Shown here one piece after another: positions 9,814-21,592 of a stretch of DNA of 64,000 bases; position 1 is the stretch's first letter; the number at the start of each line of letters is the position of its first letter. The notes under the pieces were generated by a model. It was given only the letters and a program-made list of their open reading frames with translations. It had not been told where the DNA came from and searched no databases. The position numbers and the translations under genes are program-made. Source of the DNA: Lentibacillus juripiscarius JCM 12147 (lineage in GTDB: Bacteria > Bacillota > Bacilli > Bacillales_D > Amphibacillaceae); contig BBCA01000010.1 in assembly GCA_001311805.1 (NCBI GenBank), positions 1 through 64,000 of the forward strand, given 5' to 3'.

Positions 9814-11383
9814 TTGGTACACAAAAAAGATCCGGCGACAGACGAGAAAGTTATAAGAGCGAAAAATATTGGCGTATCTTTTTACTCCGGCAACCATAAA
9901 GACGATTATAAATCCAAGGTGCTTAAATTTATTAAACAGCGGGGTAAAGTGCAAAAACAGGAAAAGATCTGGCCGCTGAAGGATATTAATTTTGAAGGCC
10001 TCCAGGGCGAAATTCTTGGTATTATCGGTTCGAATGGTGCCGGGAAAAACGACGCTCAGTAAAATTATAACCGGCATTCTACAGGAAGATAAAGGACACA
10101 TACACGTGGACGGCAAGGTGACAGCCCTTTTTTCATTCGGTATGGGGTTCAATAAAGAATTGACCGGCCGGGAGAATGTGTATCTGAATGGCATGATGCT
10201 TGGAATTGATAAAGAACTGATCAATCATTATATTGACGATATTCATGAGTTTTCCGAGCTGGGAAAGTTTATAGACCAGCCGATGAAATACTATTCCAGC
10301 GGCATGAAAGCACGGCTCGGTTTTAGCGTTGCGGCACACTTGGAACCGGAAATTCTGATTTTGGATGAAGCACTGAATACTGGCGATGCGAAGTTCAGCC
10401 AGAAAGCTGCCCAGAAAATGAAAGAACTTGTCAAACGGGCTAAAATGGTTATTATTGTGACGCACAGTCTTCCATATGCCCAGCGGAACTGCGACCGCTT
10501 GATCTGGGTGGACGGTGGCTCTGTTCGTGAAGATGGGGATCCGAAAGAAGTGATTGCGAACTATAAAGCGACGATGCCGGCGCGGCCGCCACGTAAGCGC
10601 CGCTTGCTTCAGCTTGATAAAACGGAAACGAATATCCAGGAAAAACGCCGTCGTCAAAGCAGAGAATGTAGGGGTGTCGTTTCAGCTTAAAGGAAACAAC
10701 ACATTTTGGGCTCTGAAAGACATGAATTTCGATATTAAAGTAGGCGAAGTTGTCGGGATTATCGGCCATAATGGCGCCGGCAAAAGCACGCTATGCAAAG
10801 TGTTGACAAAAATTTACCGTCCGGATGAAGGCAGATTGAACTGAATGGGGAAACGTCAGCACTTTTAGGGTACGGGACAGGATTTAACCCGCAGCTGACC
10901 GGCAGTGACAACATTTATCTTAATGCGATGCTGCTCGGAATCCCGAAAAAACGCGTCGATGAAAAGTACGAGGAGATTGTCGAATTTTCCGGGATAAAAA
11001 GGGCAATTGACAAGCCTGTCAAAGAATATTCCAGTGGCATGAAATCACGCCTGGGCTTCAGTATTGCTGCGACACTGAAACCGGACATCTTTATCATCGA
11101 TGAAGCTCTATCGACCGGCGATATGGAGTTTCAGCAAAAGGCAAGTGAACGCATCCAGGATATGATTGAAAGTGCGAAAGCGGTTATTATCGTTTCGCAT
11201 AACATGAACTTTGTCGAAAAGGTATGCACCCGTGCACTGTGGATGGAACAAGGCCAGATCCGTTACGACGGATCGGCAGAGGAAGCTGTTGCGAAATATA
11301 GGGAATCATTGGGCTTGAATAACAAACAGAATGGCAATCAGAACGCCGCGAAAAAGGCACGCCCGCAGAATGCAAACAACTAA
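9814..11383 (+). CDS. tandem-fused polysaccharide ABC exporter ATPase (TagH/Wzt type)
   Basis: The gene starts at TTG 9814 with an AGAGGG RBS. Two complete ATPase modules lie in one reconstructed polypeptide of about 520 residues. Module 1 has Walker A GSNGAGKTTLSK (one extra A disrupts it near 10050), signature [13 protein letters not shown] and Walker B ILILDEAL. Module 2 begins [16 protein letters not shown], with Walker [13 protein letters not shown], signature [13 protein letters not shown] and Walker B IFIIDEAL. No stop, start codon or RBS separates them; the linker reads [16 protein letters not shown]. Other indels sit near 10640 and 10840. TagH proteins normally have one ATPase module, so the fusion suggests a built-in ATPase dimer. 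Confidence 0.8.
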
Positions 11384-11411
11384 TCAATGACCAGGTATTG
11401 GTGGTGGACGT

Positions 11412-13356
11412 TTGGCTCGTTTTAATCAAAAAACAATCAGCAAGCTTGTCGACTGGGTATTATTTACGCTGCTTAACGAAAAGCAAAAAAGGTTATTTCA
11501 GGCTGGTTTACCGACAGCCAGAAAGACCTGCTGCGAAAATGGACACGTCGTGGTGAAAAACATGCGCAAAACAGAAGATAAAACAAGTAAAGCATCACCT
11601 TTACAACCTGGGCTTTACCGAAAGGGCGTTAGCTGAGCTGGAAACACTCTATTCGGCAACAGATGATGCGTATATGAAGCGCCTTGCCGCCTGGGAACTT
11701 GCTTTATGGCATGCCAACAAGTATACCGCGGAAGGTGCACAAGAGGCGCTTGTTTATATTCCGGCTGTTATAGCTGGGGAAACAGATACAGACCAGGTGA
11801 GAAGAGCGGCGATTATAAAGCGGAATGCCATGAACAGCTCGGTGAAGTGGAAGAAGGCAAACGGGCTCTTGAAGAGGCGCTCGACAGGCAGGAGCATCCC
11901 GATTTGTATCTGGCTATGGCAAATCTGGAAGAACCAGTTGACGAACGTACCAAATGGATGAACAAGGCAATGGATTTTTATGATTTGCAGTCTATTCGGT
12001 TCCATTCAAAAAACGACACGGTTACCTATGATGATTTACGCACGGAGCCAATGGTCAAAACGTACGAAAATGGCCCGAAAGTATCTGTCATACTGCCGGT
12101 GTTTAATGCGGAATACGGCGTCGCAACAGCCATTGAATCCCTACTTTCCCAGACGTGGCAAAACATGGAACTGCTCGTTGTTGACGATTGCAGCAGTGAT
12201 AATACCAAAAACGTTGTGCGGGAGTATATGAAACAGGATTCCCGGATAACGTTACTATCCACACCTGCTAATAGCGGGCCATACGTCGCCAGAAATATTG
12301 GATTAAAAGCAGCCAGTGGTGACTTTGTAACCGTCAATGACTCGGATGACTGGTCTCATGCAGAGAAAATTGAAACGCAGGCAAAGCATCTGCAAACACA
12401 CAAAAAGCCATTGCGAATACATCGGAACACGCACGGCTGACCGAAGACCTGAAGTTTTATCGGAGAGGGATGCCGGGGCGATATATTTTCCCGAACATGT
12501 CTTCCCTTATGTTTCGGCGAAAGCTAGTGCTTAAAAAGCTAGGCTATTGGGACAGTGTACGATTTGCGGCAGACGGTGAATTTAAGCGCCGGCTTGTCAA
12601 ACAGTTTGGAAGAGGAGCATTTGTGGATTTGAACTCGGGCCCACTATCTTTGCCGCGGCAATCGCCTGCATCTTTAACCGGCAGTTCGGCCTTTGGCTAC
12701 AATGGCTTCTTCAAAGGGGTGCGCAAGGAATATGTCGAAAGCTTGGAATTTCACCATAGCCGCGCTAAAGAGCTGTATTACCCTTTTCCAGAGCAGCAGC
12801 GGCCTTTTCCGGTCCCAGAGCCGATGTGGCCTGACCGGGAGGACAAACAGGCAGGTTACCGTTTTTTGATGTGGTGATGGCTTCCGATTTTCGAATCATA
12901 GATACAAATGACACGGTACTAAAGGAAATTAGCAGCTTGAAAGCTTCCGGAAGACGGATTGGTCTTATTCAAATGTATCATTATGACCTGGAAATAAACC
13001 GGGACGTGAGCCCTCTGGTGCGAGAATTAGTGGATGGTGACCAGGTGCAAATGCTGGTGTACGGGGAAAAGATGAAGACAGATGCGTTGATTGTCCTGAA
13101 TCCAGTCGTGCTGAACGACTGGCAGCAATATATCCCCGGGGTAGACGCTGAGCAAATCCACGTTCTTGACAAGCAGGCTTTGGACGACCCCGACGAAGAA
13201 CACGCAATGCAGCTCATGCAGACATACTTTGGCAGCAGTGGAATGTGGCATGCGGGCGATATGCACATACAGGAGCTAGCGGGAAGCGGTGTGGTGGCTG
13301 AAGCCGTTGCCAGCCGGGATGGAAAGAGGGTAGCAGACGATGCCGGACAACAATAA
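11412..13356 (+). CDS. multidomain GT2 glycosyltransferase, copy 1
   Basis: Start TTG 11412 follows ggtggtggacg. Rebuilt across several indels (near 11500, 11640, 11800, 12405 and 12868), it contains: a basic N-terminal segment; a helical TPR-like region (YNLGFTERALAELETLY, RLAAWELALWHANKY, HPDLYLAMANLEEP); a GT2 catalytic core (KVSVILPVFNAE, ELLVVDDCSSDNTK, VNDSDDWSHAEKIE); a GT2 C-terminal part (YWDSVRFAADGEFKRR); and an extra C-terminal domain from about 12871 (VMASDFRIID, GRRIGLIQMYHYD). It is a close paralogue of the next gene and overlaps it by 17 bases. Likely a polymerising or decorating glycosyltransferase of the locus; substrates unknown. Confidence 0.75.
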
Positions 13357-15507
13357 GAAGTGTGACAGCCGCCAGCATCGACATGATAAACTGCAAGCCA
13401 GACTGACCGCTCTGGACAAGGAACTGGCTGAAAAACAGGTGCACTATGCACATACAGAAAAACAGCTGCTGCAGCGGAAAGCACAGTTTCATGCTGTTCA
13501 GCGCAATGGAGGCAGCAGCTAGGGCGAAACGAACATTTATCAGGTTCTTCCGATCGGCCGCTGCCTATGTGCTCGGCAGACGGAATATAAAACAGCTTTA
13601 CAGCAGAGCATATAAACAGAAAAAAGCTGAAAACGAATTAAAGAAATATAAGTATTATCTGTATGAACTGGGCTTCACGGAAAAAGCATTGGCCGATCTT
13701 GAAAGTCTATACGATAATCCGGTTAATCACTACCAAAAACGAGCTGCCGCATGGGAGCTCGCTTTGTGGCATAGTGGAAAATATTCGAAAGAGGGTGCGT
13801 TCCAGGCACTGCAGTATCTATCGGTCGTCACAAATAAGAAAAAGATGAAGACCGACTGCGACGGGCAGCTATTTTAAAAGCGGAGTGCCACGACATCCTC
13901 CAGGAAGCCGAAGCGGGCAAGAGGGTTATAAACGAAGCACTAAGCATCGACAACCACCCGGATTTGTATTTGGCCCGTGCGAACCTGGAACGATCAATCG
14001 AAGAACGTGTGAGATGGATTAATAAGGTTATGGACTTATACGATTTACAGTCTGTTCATTTTGATTCGGATGAAGAAAACGTAAACTATAACGACCTGAG
14101 AACAACACCAATCGATAAAAAAATAGAAAATGGACCAAAAGTGTCTGTAATTTTACCAGCTTATAATGCGGAACAAGGTATTTCCACCGCAATCGAGTCG
14201 ATTATTTCGCAAACGTGGCAACATATCGAGCTATTAGTCGTTGACGATTGCAGTTCCGATAACACAAAAGAAGTTGTCAGGGACTACATGAAGAAGGATT
14301 CAAGGATTACATTAATGTCCACACCAGTCAATAGCGGCCCGTACATTGCAAGAAATATAGCATTGAAAGCGGCGACCGGCGAGTTTGTCACAGTTAATGA
14401 CGCTGATGACTGGTCCCACGCAGAAAAATTGAAATACAGGTGAAACACCTGCAAGCTAATAAAAAATCATCGCCAACACGTCTGAACACGCACGCCTGAC
14501 GGAAGAACTTATCTTTTACCGCCGTGGCACACCTGGCAAGTATATTTTTTCAAATATGTCATCCTTCATGTTCAGGCGGAAGCCAGTCATCGAAAAGCTT
14601 GGCTATTGGGACAGTGTCCGGTTTGCTGCCGATGGTGAATTTAAACGCAGATTCACAAAGGTTTTCGGCAAAGCCAGTATCGTTGATTTAAAAACTGGTC
14701 CCCTATCCTTGCCAAGGCAATCTGTTGAATCGCTGACTGGCAGCTCGGCATTCGGCTATAATGGCCATTTTAAAGGGGTGCGGAAGGAATATGTGGAAAG
14801 CTTTGAGTTTTACCACCAGCGGACAAGTTCGTTATATTATCCGTCCTCCCAAACCAATCGTCTTTTTCCTGTTCCGGAACCAATGTGGCCGAAGCGGGAG
14901 GAAAAAAGGTCCGGGCGTCGCCATGTTGACATTGTCATTGCTTCGGACTTTCGCCTGTCGACTGATGTGAATAAACAATAATCGAGGAAATACGCGCACA
15001 TCGAAAAATGGGGCTGCGTACAGGGCTGGTCCAGATGGCTGAATATAACTTCCGTGCACCACGAGTGATAAACCATGACATAAGGGATCTCATCGATGGG
15101 CATGATGTTCAAATGCTGGTTTATGGAGAGCAAATCACATGTGACATTATGATAATCAAAAATCCTTCCATTCTGGAGGAAAGGCAACAGTTATTCCTGA
15201 TATAAAGCCAAATGCCGTGCGGGTAGTCGTCGAGCAGCCCCCTTTCCAGCACCCTGGTTATCATATTCGAACATGTTCCAAGCGAATTATGACATATTTT
15301 GATAAAAGGGGAAAATGGTACCCGAAAAATGCGTCCATTCGTGGTATATTAGAAAGGGACTATAAGAAAGATTTAAGATTCATCAATTTGGCAGTGGAGA
15401 ACTGGCCGGATATAGATGATGATAACTGCAGAAGATACAGTAATTTTTTGGGAAATTGGCTTGTTGACGAAAACCCATATGTACAAGGGGATGGTTACGA
15501 TCAATAA
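13340..15507 (+). CDS. multidomain GT2 glycosyltransferase, copy 2
   Basis: This has the same domain order as copy 1, with a longer coiled-coil N-terminus (ALDKELAEKQVHYAHTEKQL). The helical region (YELGFTEKALADLESLY, RAAAWELALWHSGKY, HPDLYLARANLERS), GT2 core (KVSVILPAYNAEQG, LLVVDDCSSDNTKE, VNDADDWSHAEK) and C-terminal domain (DIVIASDFRLS, LRTGLVQMAEYNFR, LVYGEQITCDIMII) are easily aligned to copy 1. The tail extends further (MTYFDKRGKWYPKNASIRG). Frames shift near 13500, 13860, 14440, 14980 and 15195. Tandem duplication with divergence suggests two related transferase steps or alternating linkages. Confidence 0.75.
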
Positions 15508-16907
15508 ACAGCAAGACCATTGGAATAATGATACGGATTCCCTGCCGTCTGAAAAAGAACAAGAATTAACGGGCCGGCTTATGGAAAAAGAAGCAGAAAT
15601 AAACAAAACAGATAAGAAGATTAAAGACAACGAAAAACAAATTAAGAACATTGAAAAGAGCAAGACATGGAAGTACAGTAAACCCTTAATGAGCGGTTTA
15701 TTCGCAAATAGCAAAGACAAGCAGTCAGAATATATCAGACAGCTGGAAGACAAGCTAGAACAAACTGAAAAAGAACTATATCAGGCAAAAGAACATATCC
15801 ATCACCTTAAGCTTAATGCCAGTAAGCTGGACAGTCAGCAAATTAGCGAAACTGTTCATGCGAAGAAGAATGATGGGAAGCTTCTGGATTATATCGACCA
15901 TCTTGTACGGCAGAAAAAGAACATAATGCAAATTACAACCGGACGTTGCGGTATGCGGCTAGGGTTTTCATGAATGAAAACCTGATTATAAAAATCTGGT
16001 TTATTCGAAGGTTTTAAAGGGGTTGCATTCAGAAGACATCCCAGAATTCATGATCAGAGCAGGTTTAACCGATGAAAATAGTATTTCGCTGAGCCCGGCA
16101 GTTTCTTTTCGGGCATTATTGAATGTCAGGATGCGACAAAAACAGCTTACAGGGACTTTGCCCGAGTGGCGGCTGGATAATAAGCCCGTTGCCTATTCGT
16201 TTATTGAGCAGCTTGGGTTAAGAAAGCCATGGACATCCAGTGAAACATACAAGCTGGCGGAACTTCCTGAGAAAGAAAATATTGTTATAAAGCCTGCCGA
16301 TGGTGCAGGTTCACGTGGTGTCTATCTTGTATATGGTTTTAATGATATAGTAGACATGAAAAGATCGAAAAATGTCGGAAGCTGGGAACAACTAAAGGAT
16401 AGTATGGAACAGGACCTTGAGACTGGATGGGTTCAACACGACGAATGGTCAGTAGAGGAACTTATTCTGGAAAACGACAACACACCGGCAAGCGACATAA
16501 AGTTTTATTGTTTTTACGGGAAAGTCGGCTTGATCCTGGAGATTGTCCGTGTTCCTGAACGGAAATATTGCTGGTGGACTGTTACCGGTGAAAGAGTTCG
16601 CACCGGGAAGTATGACGAAGAATTATTCAAAGGCAAAGGCGTTACACAAGATGAAATTGATCTCGCGAACGATATAAGTCTGAAAATACCAGCGCCGTTT
16701 GTCAGGATTGACTTTTTACGGTCTGGCGATAGGCTAGTATTCGGTGAATTCACACCGAAACCGGGAAATTATGACGAATTTGATGATGCAACAGATCAGT
16801 GGATGGGTGACTGCTTTACAGAAGCACAAGGAAGGCTGACGAACGACCTGCTGCTTGGCAAACAGTTTGAAGCTTATAATCAACTAATGAAGACTTTGAA
16901 TTACTGA
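15491..16907 (+). CDS. TupA-like ATP-grasp protein
   Basis: The N-terminal third is a charged coiled coil (KTDKKIKDNEKQIKNIEKS) followed by TWKYSKPLMSG. After frame breaks near 15940 and 15985, the C-terminal 290 residues match the TupA-type ATP-grasp family: VIKPADGAGSRGV (nucleotide-binding loop), DIKFYCFYGKVGLILEIVR, WWTVTGERVRTGKY, IPAPFVRIDFL and VFGEFTPKPGNYDEF (metal-binding acidic residues). TupA of alkaliphilic Bacillus is required for teichuronopeptide, a glutamate/glucuronate wall polymer. A cytoplasmic carboxylate-amine ligase role is inferred. The start is uncertain: the AAGGGG before ATG 15491 is very close, and ATG 15479 is possible. Confidence 0.78.
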
Positions 16908-16940
16908 ACACTTAACGGGTTGGTTTTAGGAGGAAATCGA

Positions 16941-18566
16941 ATGGAAGATAACAACAAAGAATGGCTGCCGCATCTATCAAGTGAAATTGTTTCCGAAGCA
17001 CACGGAAATTTACTGGATGCTTATGCCGTTTCACTTGAAGGCTGGAGAAGAGGATTAACATTAAGATGGCACGCAAAAGACTCAGAAAAATTCAGCGAAA
17101 TGAAGACATGGTTCGTTGATAACCCAGGTCAGTTATTCTCCCTCAGTTCCAAAGAGCGAACACATTATTTCTTTCGGACAAGAGGGGATAAAGTAACGAA
17201 TGAAGCGGTGGAAATAGGGAAGGATAAAGAAAAAACAAACAGGCATTGAAAAAGCGGATGTTCCAGTACCTGAGGGCAAACAGTTTTCTGCTGAAGCAAC
17301 GAATGAAGCTATATTAGAGTACGCATCCTCCATTGGCTACCCTGTTGTTTTGAAACCAACAGACGGGAGCTTTGGCAGAGGGGTTATAGCTAATATTACA
17401 AGTTCCGGCGAGCTCGAATATTCCCTTGCTTATGTACGTTCTGACCTTAATTACTCCGATGTCATAGTGGAACGCTATATTCCGGGAAGTGAACATCGGA
17501 TTTATGTGGTAGATAATCAAGTTGTTGGTGCGATGAATCGAATACCTCCGAATGTTGTAGGTGATGGAATAAACGCCATCGAATCCCTGGTTGAGCTTAA
17601 AAATGAGGAGCGGGAGCTGAACCCTCGCCTTGTCAGCTGTCCTATTATTATAAACCAGGAAAACATGGACTACTTAGGCCGGAAAGGCTATGCATTAGAT
17701 ACGATACCGGAGTTAAATCAGCAAGTTTTCTTAAGTGATAAAAGTAACATTTCATTGGGGGGGCGACCCAGTAGACGTGCTGGATGAACTCCCGGAAGAG
17801 ATAAAGCGTACAGCCGTCAATGCTATTAAAGCCATACCCGGGCTTTCGCATGGAGCAGTGGATCTGATTATCAATCCAGACAAGCCAGCGAGTGAAGCGG
17901 GGTATGTCATTGAACTTAATCCGACTGCCCAGCTAGGTGGCCTGCTATACCCGATCAAGGGGAAACCACGGGATATACCAGCAGCTATTATTGATTATTA
18001 TTTTCCAGAAACGACAGCATTTAAAGTCGATAAAACACAAGCATATTTTGATTTCCATGATGTTCTGGAGCCATTGCAATCAAGAGATGCGAATACAACT
18101 ACCGTTACACCATCTCCATTAGGCAAACTGTATGCAAAAAATATACAGTGAGTGGAGACGTTCAGGATATTGGTTATCACCGGGGCTTACGTAAACAAGC
18201 CTTCGAAAGATACTTGCACGGATTTGTGATGAATATGGAAAACGGTGATATTGAGGTAGTAGTAGCTGGCACTGATCCTGATATGGTTGATGATTTTAAG
18301 AATGCCTTATGGGAAGATGAAGAGCGTGCAAATGTAATGGAAGTCCAGGTAAGCAACTACGAGGAACCAATAAAGTTGGATTTGAAATAAAAGTTGACCT
18401 AAAAACCCAACGCGAAGAGATCAAACGTTATAAGCAAGAATTTGAAGTAACAGAACTGGCTATGAAAAAAGCTGAGGTTCAACGCAGGAAATTTTATGAG
18501 AGTATGTCCTGGCGAGCTACTAAACCAATCAGGGCAGTTGGAGCCGTATTCAAGAAATTTAAATAA
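16941..18566 (+). CDS. ATP-grasp ligase with C-terminal acylphosphatase-like domain, copy 1
   Basis: Start ATG 16941 has AGGAGG at 16929-16934. Domains: an N-terminal pre-ATP-grasp region of about 100 residues (SLEGWRRGLTLRW, FSLSSKERTHYFFRTRGDKV); an ATP-grasp core (GYPVVLKPTDGSFGRGVI, VIVERYIPGSEHRIYVVD, IPGLSHGAVDLI, VIELNPTAQLGG) like cyanophycin-synthetase or GshAB enzymes; an acylphosphatase-like domain (VSGDVQDIGYHRGLRKQA, LHGFVMNMENGDIEVVVAG); and a coiled tail ending SWRATKPIRAVGAVFKKFK. The catalytic Arg of acylphosphatases is His here, while the Asn is kept. Single-base indels at about 17240, 17757, 18140 and 18375 lie in A- or G-runs. Presumed to form an amide bond on the polymer or a precursor. 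Confidence 0.8.
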
Positions 18567-18599
18567 AACCGGTCAGGAAAAAATGGGGGCCTATGCGAG

Positions 18600-20223
18600 A
18601 TGAAGGAAAAACAGGGGATAAGTCTTCCGCAACTCACAAATGAAATTGTAAAAAATGCAAGAAAGACCAGGCTTGACGCCTTTGCTGTAGCACTTGAAGG
18701 CTGGCGCAGGGGTCTGAAGCTGAAATGGTACACGAAGGATTCAGAACACTTCGATGACATGGTTATTTTTGGTGTTAACCCACCGGGAAGGTTATTCTCC
18801 CTCAGCTCTGAAAAAAGGACCCATTACTTTTTCAGAACGAGGGGAGACAAAGTAACGAACGAGGCGGTTGACATTGGTTCCGAAAAAGATGATACAAAAG
18901 AGTGGATGAAAAAGCAGGGGTTCCCATTCCTCAAGGAACAGGGTTTACAGAAGATGCAACCGATGAAGAGATTATAAATTATGCCAAATCACTGGATTTC
19001 CCACTTGTCCTGAAGCCAACCAATGCCAGTCTTGGTAATGGTGTTGTAACTAATATCCAAAATGAAGAGGAATTCATTAAAGCCGTTTACTATGTAAGAG
19101 ACGAGCTAGGCTATGGTGAGGTCGTTGTTGAACAACATGTTCAGGGTGAAGAATATCGTGTGTATGTTATAGAGGACCAGGTAGTAGCGGCTTATAACAG
19201 GGTGCCAGCCAACATAATCGGCGATGGCACACACAATATTGAAGAATTGATTGAGCTGAAGAATCATGAGCGTAAAAAGAATGCACGATTGAACAGCTGC
19301 TTAATTGAAATGGATAAAGAAATTCAGGAATTCATTGAATCAACAGGATATAGGCTTGACAGCATCCCTGAAAAGGGAGAAAAGATATTTCTTCGACAAA
19401 AGACAAATATTTCTTCAGGCGGGGATCCTATTGATGTAACCGATAGTATGCCTGAACATTATAAGAATGTTGCCATTAATGCTCTTAAGGCTGTTCCAGG
19501 CCTGTACCATGGTGGCGTGGACATTATTGTCAATGGTAATAAGGCGGTTGTCATCGAATTAAACCCAACGGCCCAAATCGGAGGTATACTTTTTCCACTG
19601 AAAGGGAAAGCACGTAATATACCAGGTGCGATTATTGACTATTACTTTCCGGAAACAAAAGGAATGGATACCAGTGATTCACAAATTTATTTTGATTTGC
19701 TAGATGTTTTGGAACCACTGGAAAACCGATCAGCACTCGAAGTGGAAGTCACACCTGCACCAATGGACATTTGCATGCAAAACGCTTTGTTGTCACTGGC
19801 AACGTACAACGTTATAGCTACCATCGCTGGCTTAAAAAACAGGCTATGGACAGGCATTTGCATGGATATGTTAAAAATATGGTTTTTGACGAAATTGAAA
19901 TTGTCGTAGCAGGGACAAGTAAAGCAAATGTTGCAGAGTTCAGAAAGATAATTAATCAATATCCCCAAGGCTCCAAAGTTACTAATATTGAAGAAGAAAA
20001 TTATGATGAACCTGTGATGGTAGGCTTCGAAATTGAAGAAACGTTTAATGTAACTAGTGCCAAATCTGTCCAACATGCGATGAGGAAAATGGAAAAAGAT
20101 CTGAACCATATGACGAAGCAGAAGAATCGTACCGAAAAGGACAATCGTCAAATATTGGAGAGTACATCTTGGAAAGTTACAGAGCCGCTGAGGAAAATGG
20201 GGGCTTTGGTTAAAAAGAAATAG
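18600..20223 (+). CDS. ATP-grasp ligase with C-terminal acylphosphatase-like domain, copy 2
   Basis: Aligned end to end with copy 1: N-domain (ALEGWRRGLKLKWY, FSLSSEKRTHYFFRTRGDKV), ATP-grasp core (DFPLVLKPTNASLGNGVV, VVVEQHVQGEEYRVYVIED, VPGLYHGGVDIIV, VIELNPTAQIGG), acylphosphatase-like domain (VVTGNVQRYSYHRWLKKQA, LHGYVKNMVFDEIEIVVAG) and tail STSWKVTEPLRKMGALVKKK. His again replaces the catalytic Arg and Asn is kept. Frame breaks are at about 18903 (A-run) and 19770. Start 18600 aligns with copy 1; a better-spaced RBS precedes ATG 18593 in another frame. Same operon, 34 bases after copy 1. Confidence 0.8.
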
Positions 20224-20249
20224 TACTTAAAGTGAAGTGAGTGGATTTG

Positions 20250-20530
20250 TTGAAAGAGGTTTTTCTAGATTGGCTTTCCAGTACACATACGGGGTATTCA
20301 TATCGAAATTCCTTCCTGATCGCACTGGAAGGATGGAGAAGTAGACTTTTACTTTAATTTTATAGTAGTCCTTTAGAGGTTACAGATATTCAGCTTATCG
20401 GGTTGGACCTAATTGGAAACTTTCTCTATAAGCTCTACAGAAAAATGAAGAGCAGATGAGAGTTAAATGCAGTACTAGGCAGAGTCATTATTTCTATATT
20501 GAAAGTTTGCGAGGTTTAAGTAATGAATGA
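20250..20530 (+). pseudogene. orphan N-terminal domain of the ATP-grasp family
   Basis: From a TTG at 20250 the translation gives SFLIALEGWRSRLLL, then, with frame changes near 20354 and 20450, FSISSTEK and TRQSHYFYIESLRGLSNE before a TGA at 20528-20530. These match the N-domain landmarks ALEGWRRGL, FSLSSxxRTHYFFRTRG and TNE of the neighbouring ATP-grasp proteins. It stops exactly where their ATP-grasp core begins and overlaps the CapA-like start by eight bases. It may be a decayed remnant of another copy or a stand-alone domain damaged by sequence errors. Confidence 0.5.
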
Positions 20531-21571
20531 TCAAACTAACAAAGTATCTTTAACGGCTGTTGGCGATGTATTACCTCACGGTAGAGTATATGGTGGAATA
20601 AAGAAAGAATCTGGGTACAATTTTGAGGAAAAATTAGAAAATGTAAATGGGCTTTTGGGTAGTTCAGATATTACTACAGCAAATTTAGAATCAATTATAG
20701 CCGGCAAAGAAATTGGACTATCCTCTTACCCAAGATTTAACAGTCCGGTTGAAATAGGCCATACCTTAAAAAGCATGGGAGTCGATCTGGTAAGTATTGC
20801 TAATAATCACATGCTAGATAGAGGTGAAAAAGGATTACTGAAGTCCATTCGTAATTTGGATAGAATTGGCCTGGAATACGATGGTGGATATAAATCATTT
20901 GAAGATCAGGATAGGCTTCGTATCTTCAAAACGAATGGTCTTAGGATTTGTTTCGTATCTTATACAAGAGGTACTAATTTCATCAAAGTCCCAGAAGATA
21001 AACCTTATTTAGCGAACTCTTTGAAAGAGATTAATCCCTTAAAGATTTATAGTACTCTCAGGAGAATTAAAAAAAATAAACTGGCCGATGTGATTGTTGT
21101 AAATATGCATTTCGGTGAGGAATATCATTTATATCCATCATCTACACAAAAGGAGATATCCGCGTCGTTAGCCGACGCAGGTGCTGATGTGATAGTTGGT
21201 CATCATCCACACGTTTACAACCACCTGAGTGGATTGAAACGTCGCGTGGGACCAAGACGTTTGTGGCTTATTCTTTAGGTAATTTCTTTACTGGTCAGAA
21301 TGGTTTGCATAGACAGATAGGTGCTGTCCTGTCGTTAGATATTACGAAGCCCAGAGAAGATTACAAAGGAATTGAAATTCGTAATCCAAAATACGAATTA
21401 ACCTTTGTAAGTAATAAAAGGCAAAAAGATTATAAGATGCACATCTTCCGTGATTGGATAAAAGAAAATAAGGAAATTAGTACTGCTGAGGCAATATTTG
21501 ATTCAGAAAAAGTCTATTCAGAAGTAATAGACAGAATGCGCAAAGAAATAAGTAGCTTGGATATCAAATAA
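20523..21571 (+). CDS. CapA-like poly-gamma-glutamate synthesis protein
   Basis: The protein shows the metallophosphatase-like CapA fold: LTAVGDVLPHGRVYGG, TTANLESIIAG, DLVSIANNHMLDRGEKGL, VIVVNMHFGEEYHLYPS, DVIVGHHPHVY and, after one base is restored near 21220, FVAYSLGNFF. These match the D-x-H, N-H and G-H-H-P-H positions of the PGA_cap family. CapA/PgsA proteins are needed for poly-gamma-glutamate synthesis or export in Bacillus. No signal peptide or transmembrane segment precedes the domain, so this copy may be cytoplasmic, unlike membrane-anchored CapA. It sits between ATP-grasp copies 2 and 3 in the same operon. Confidence 0.82.
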
Positions 21572-21592
21572 CGAAAATTAGGTGAATTTGCA

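Noticed and set aside
9814..11383. Programmed ribosomal frameshifting in the ABC ATPase and other genes
   Set aside because: Shifts occur at many unrelated positions, in both directions and in most genes of the window, with no consistent slippery site plus stimulatory structure; sequence error is simpler.
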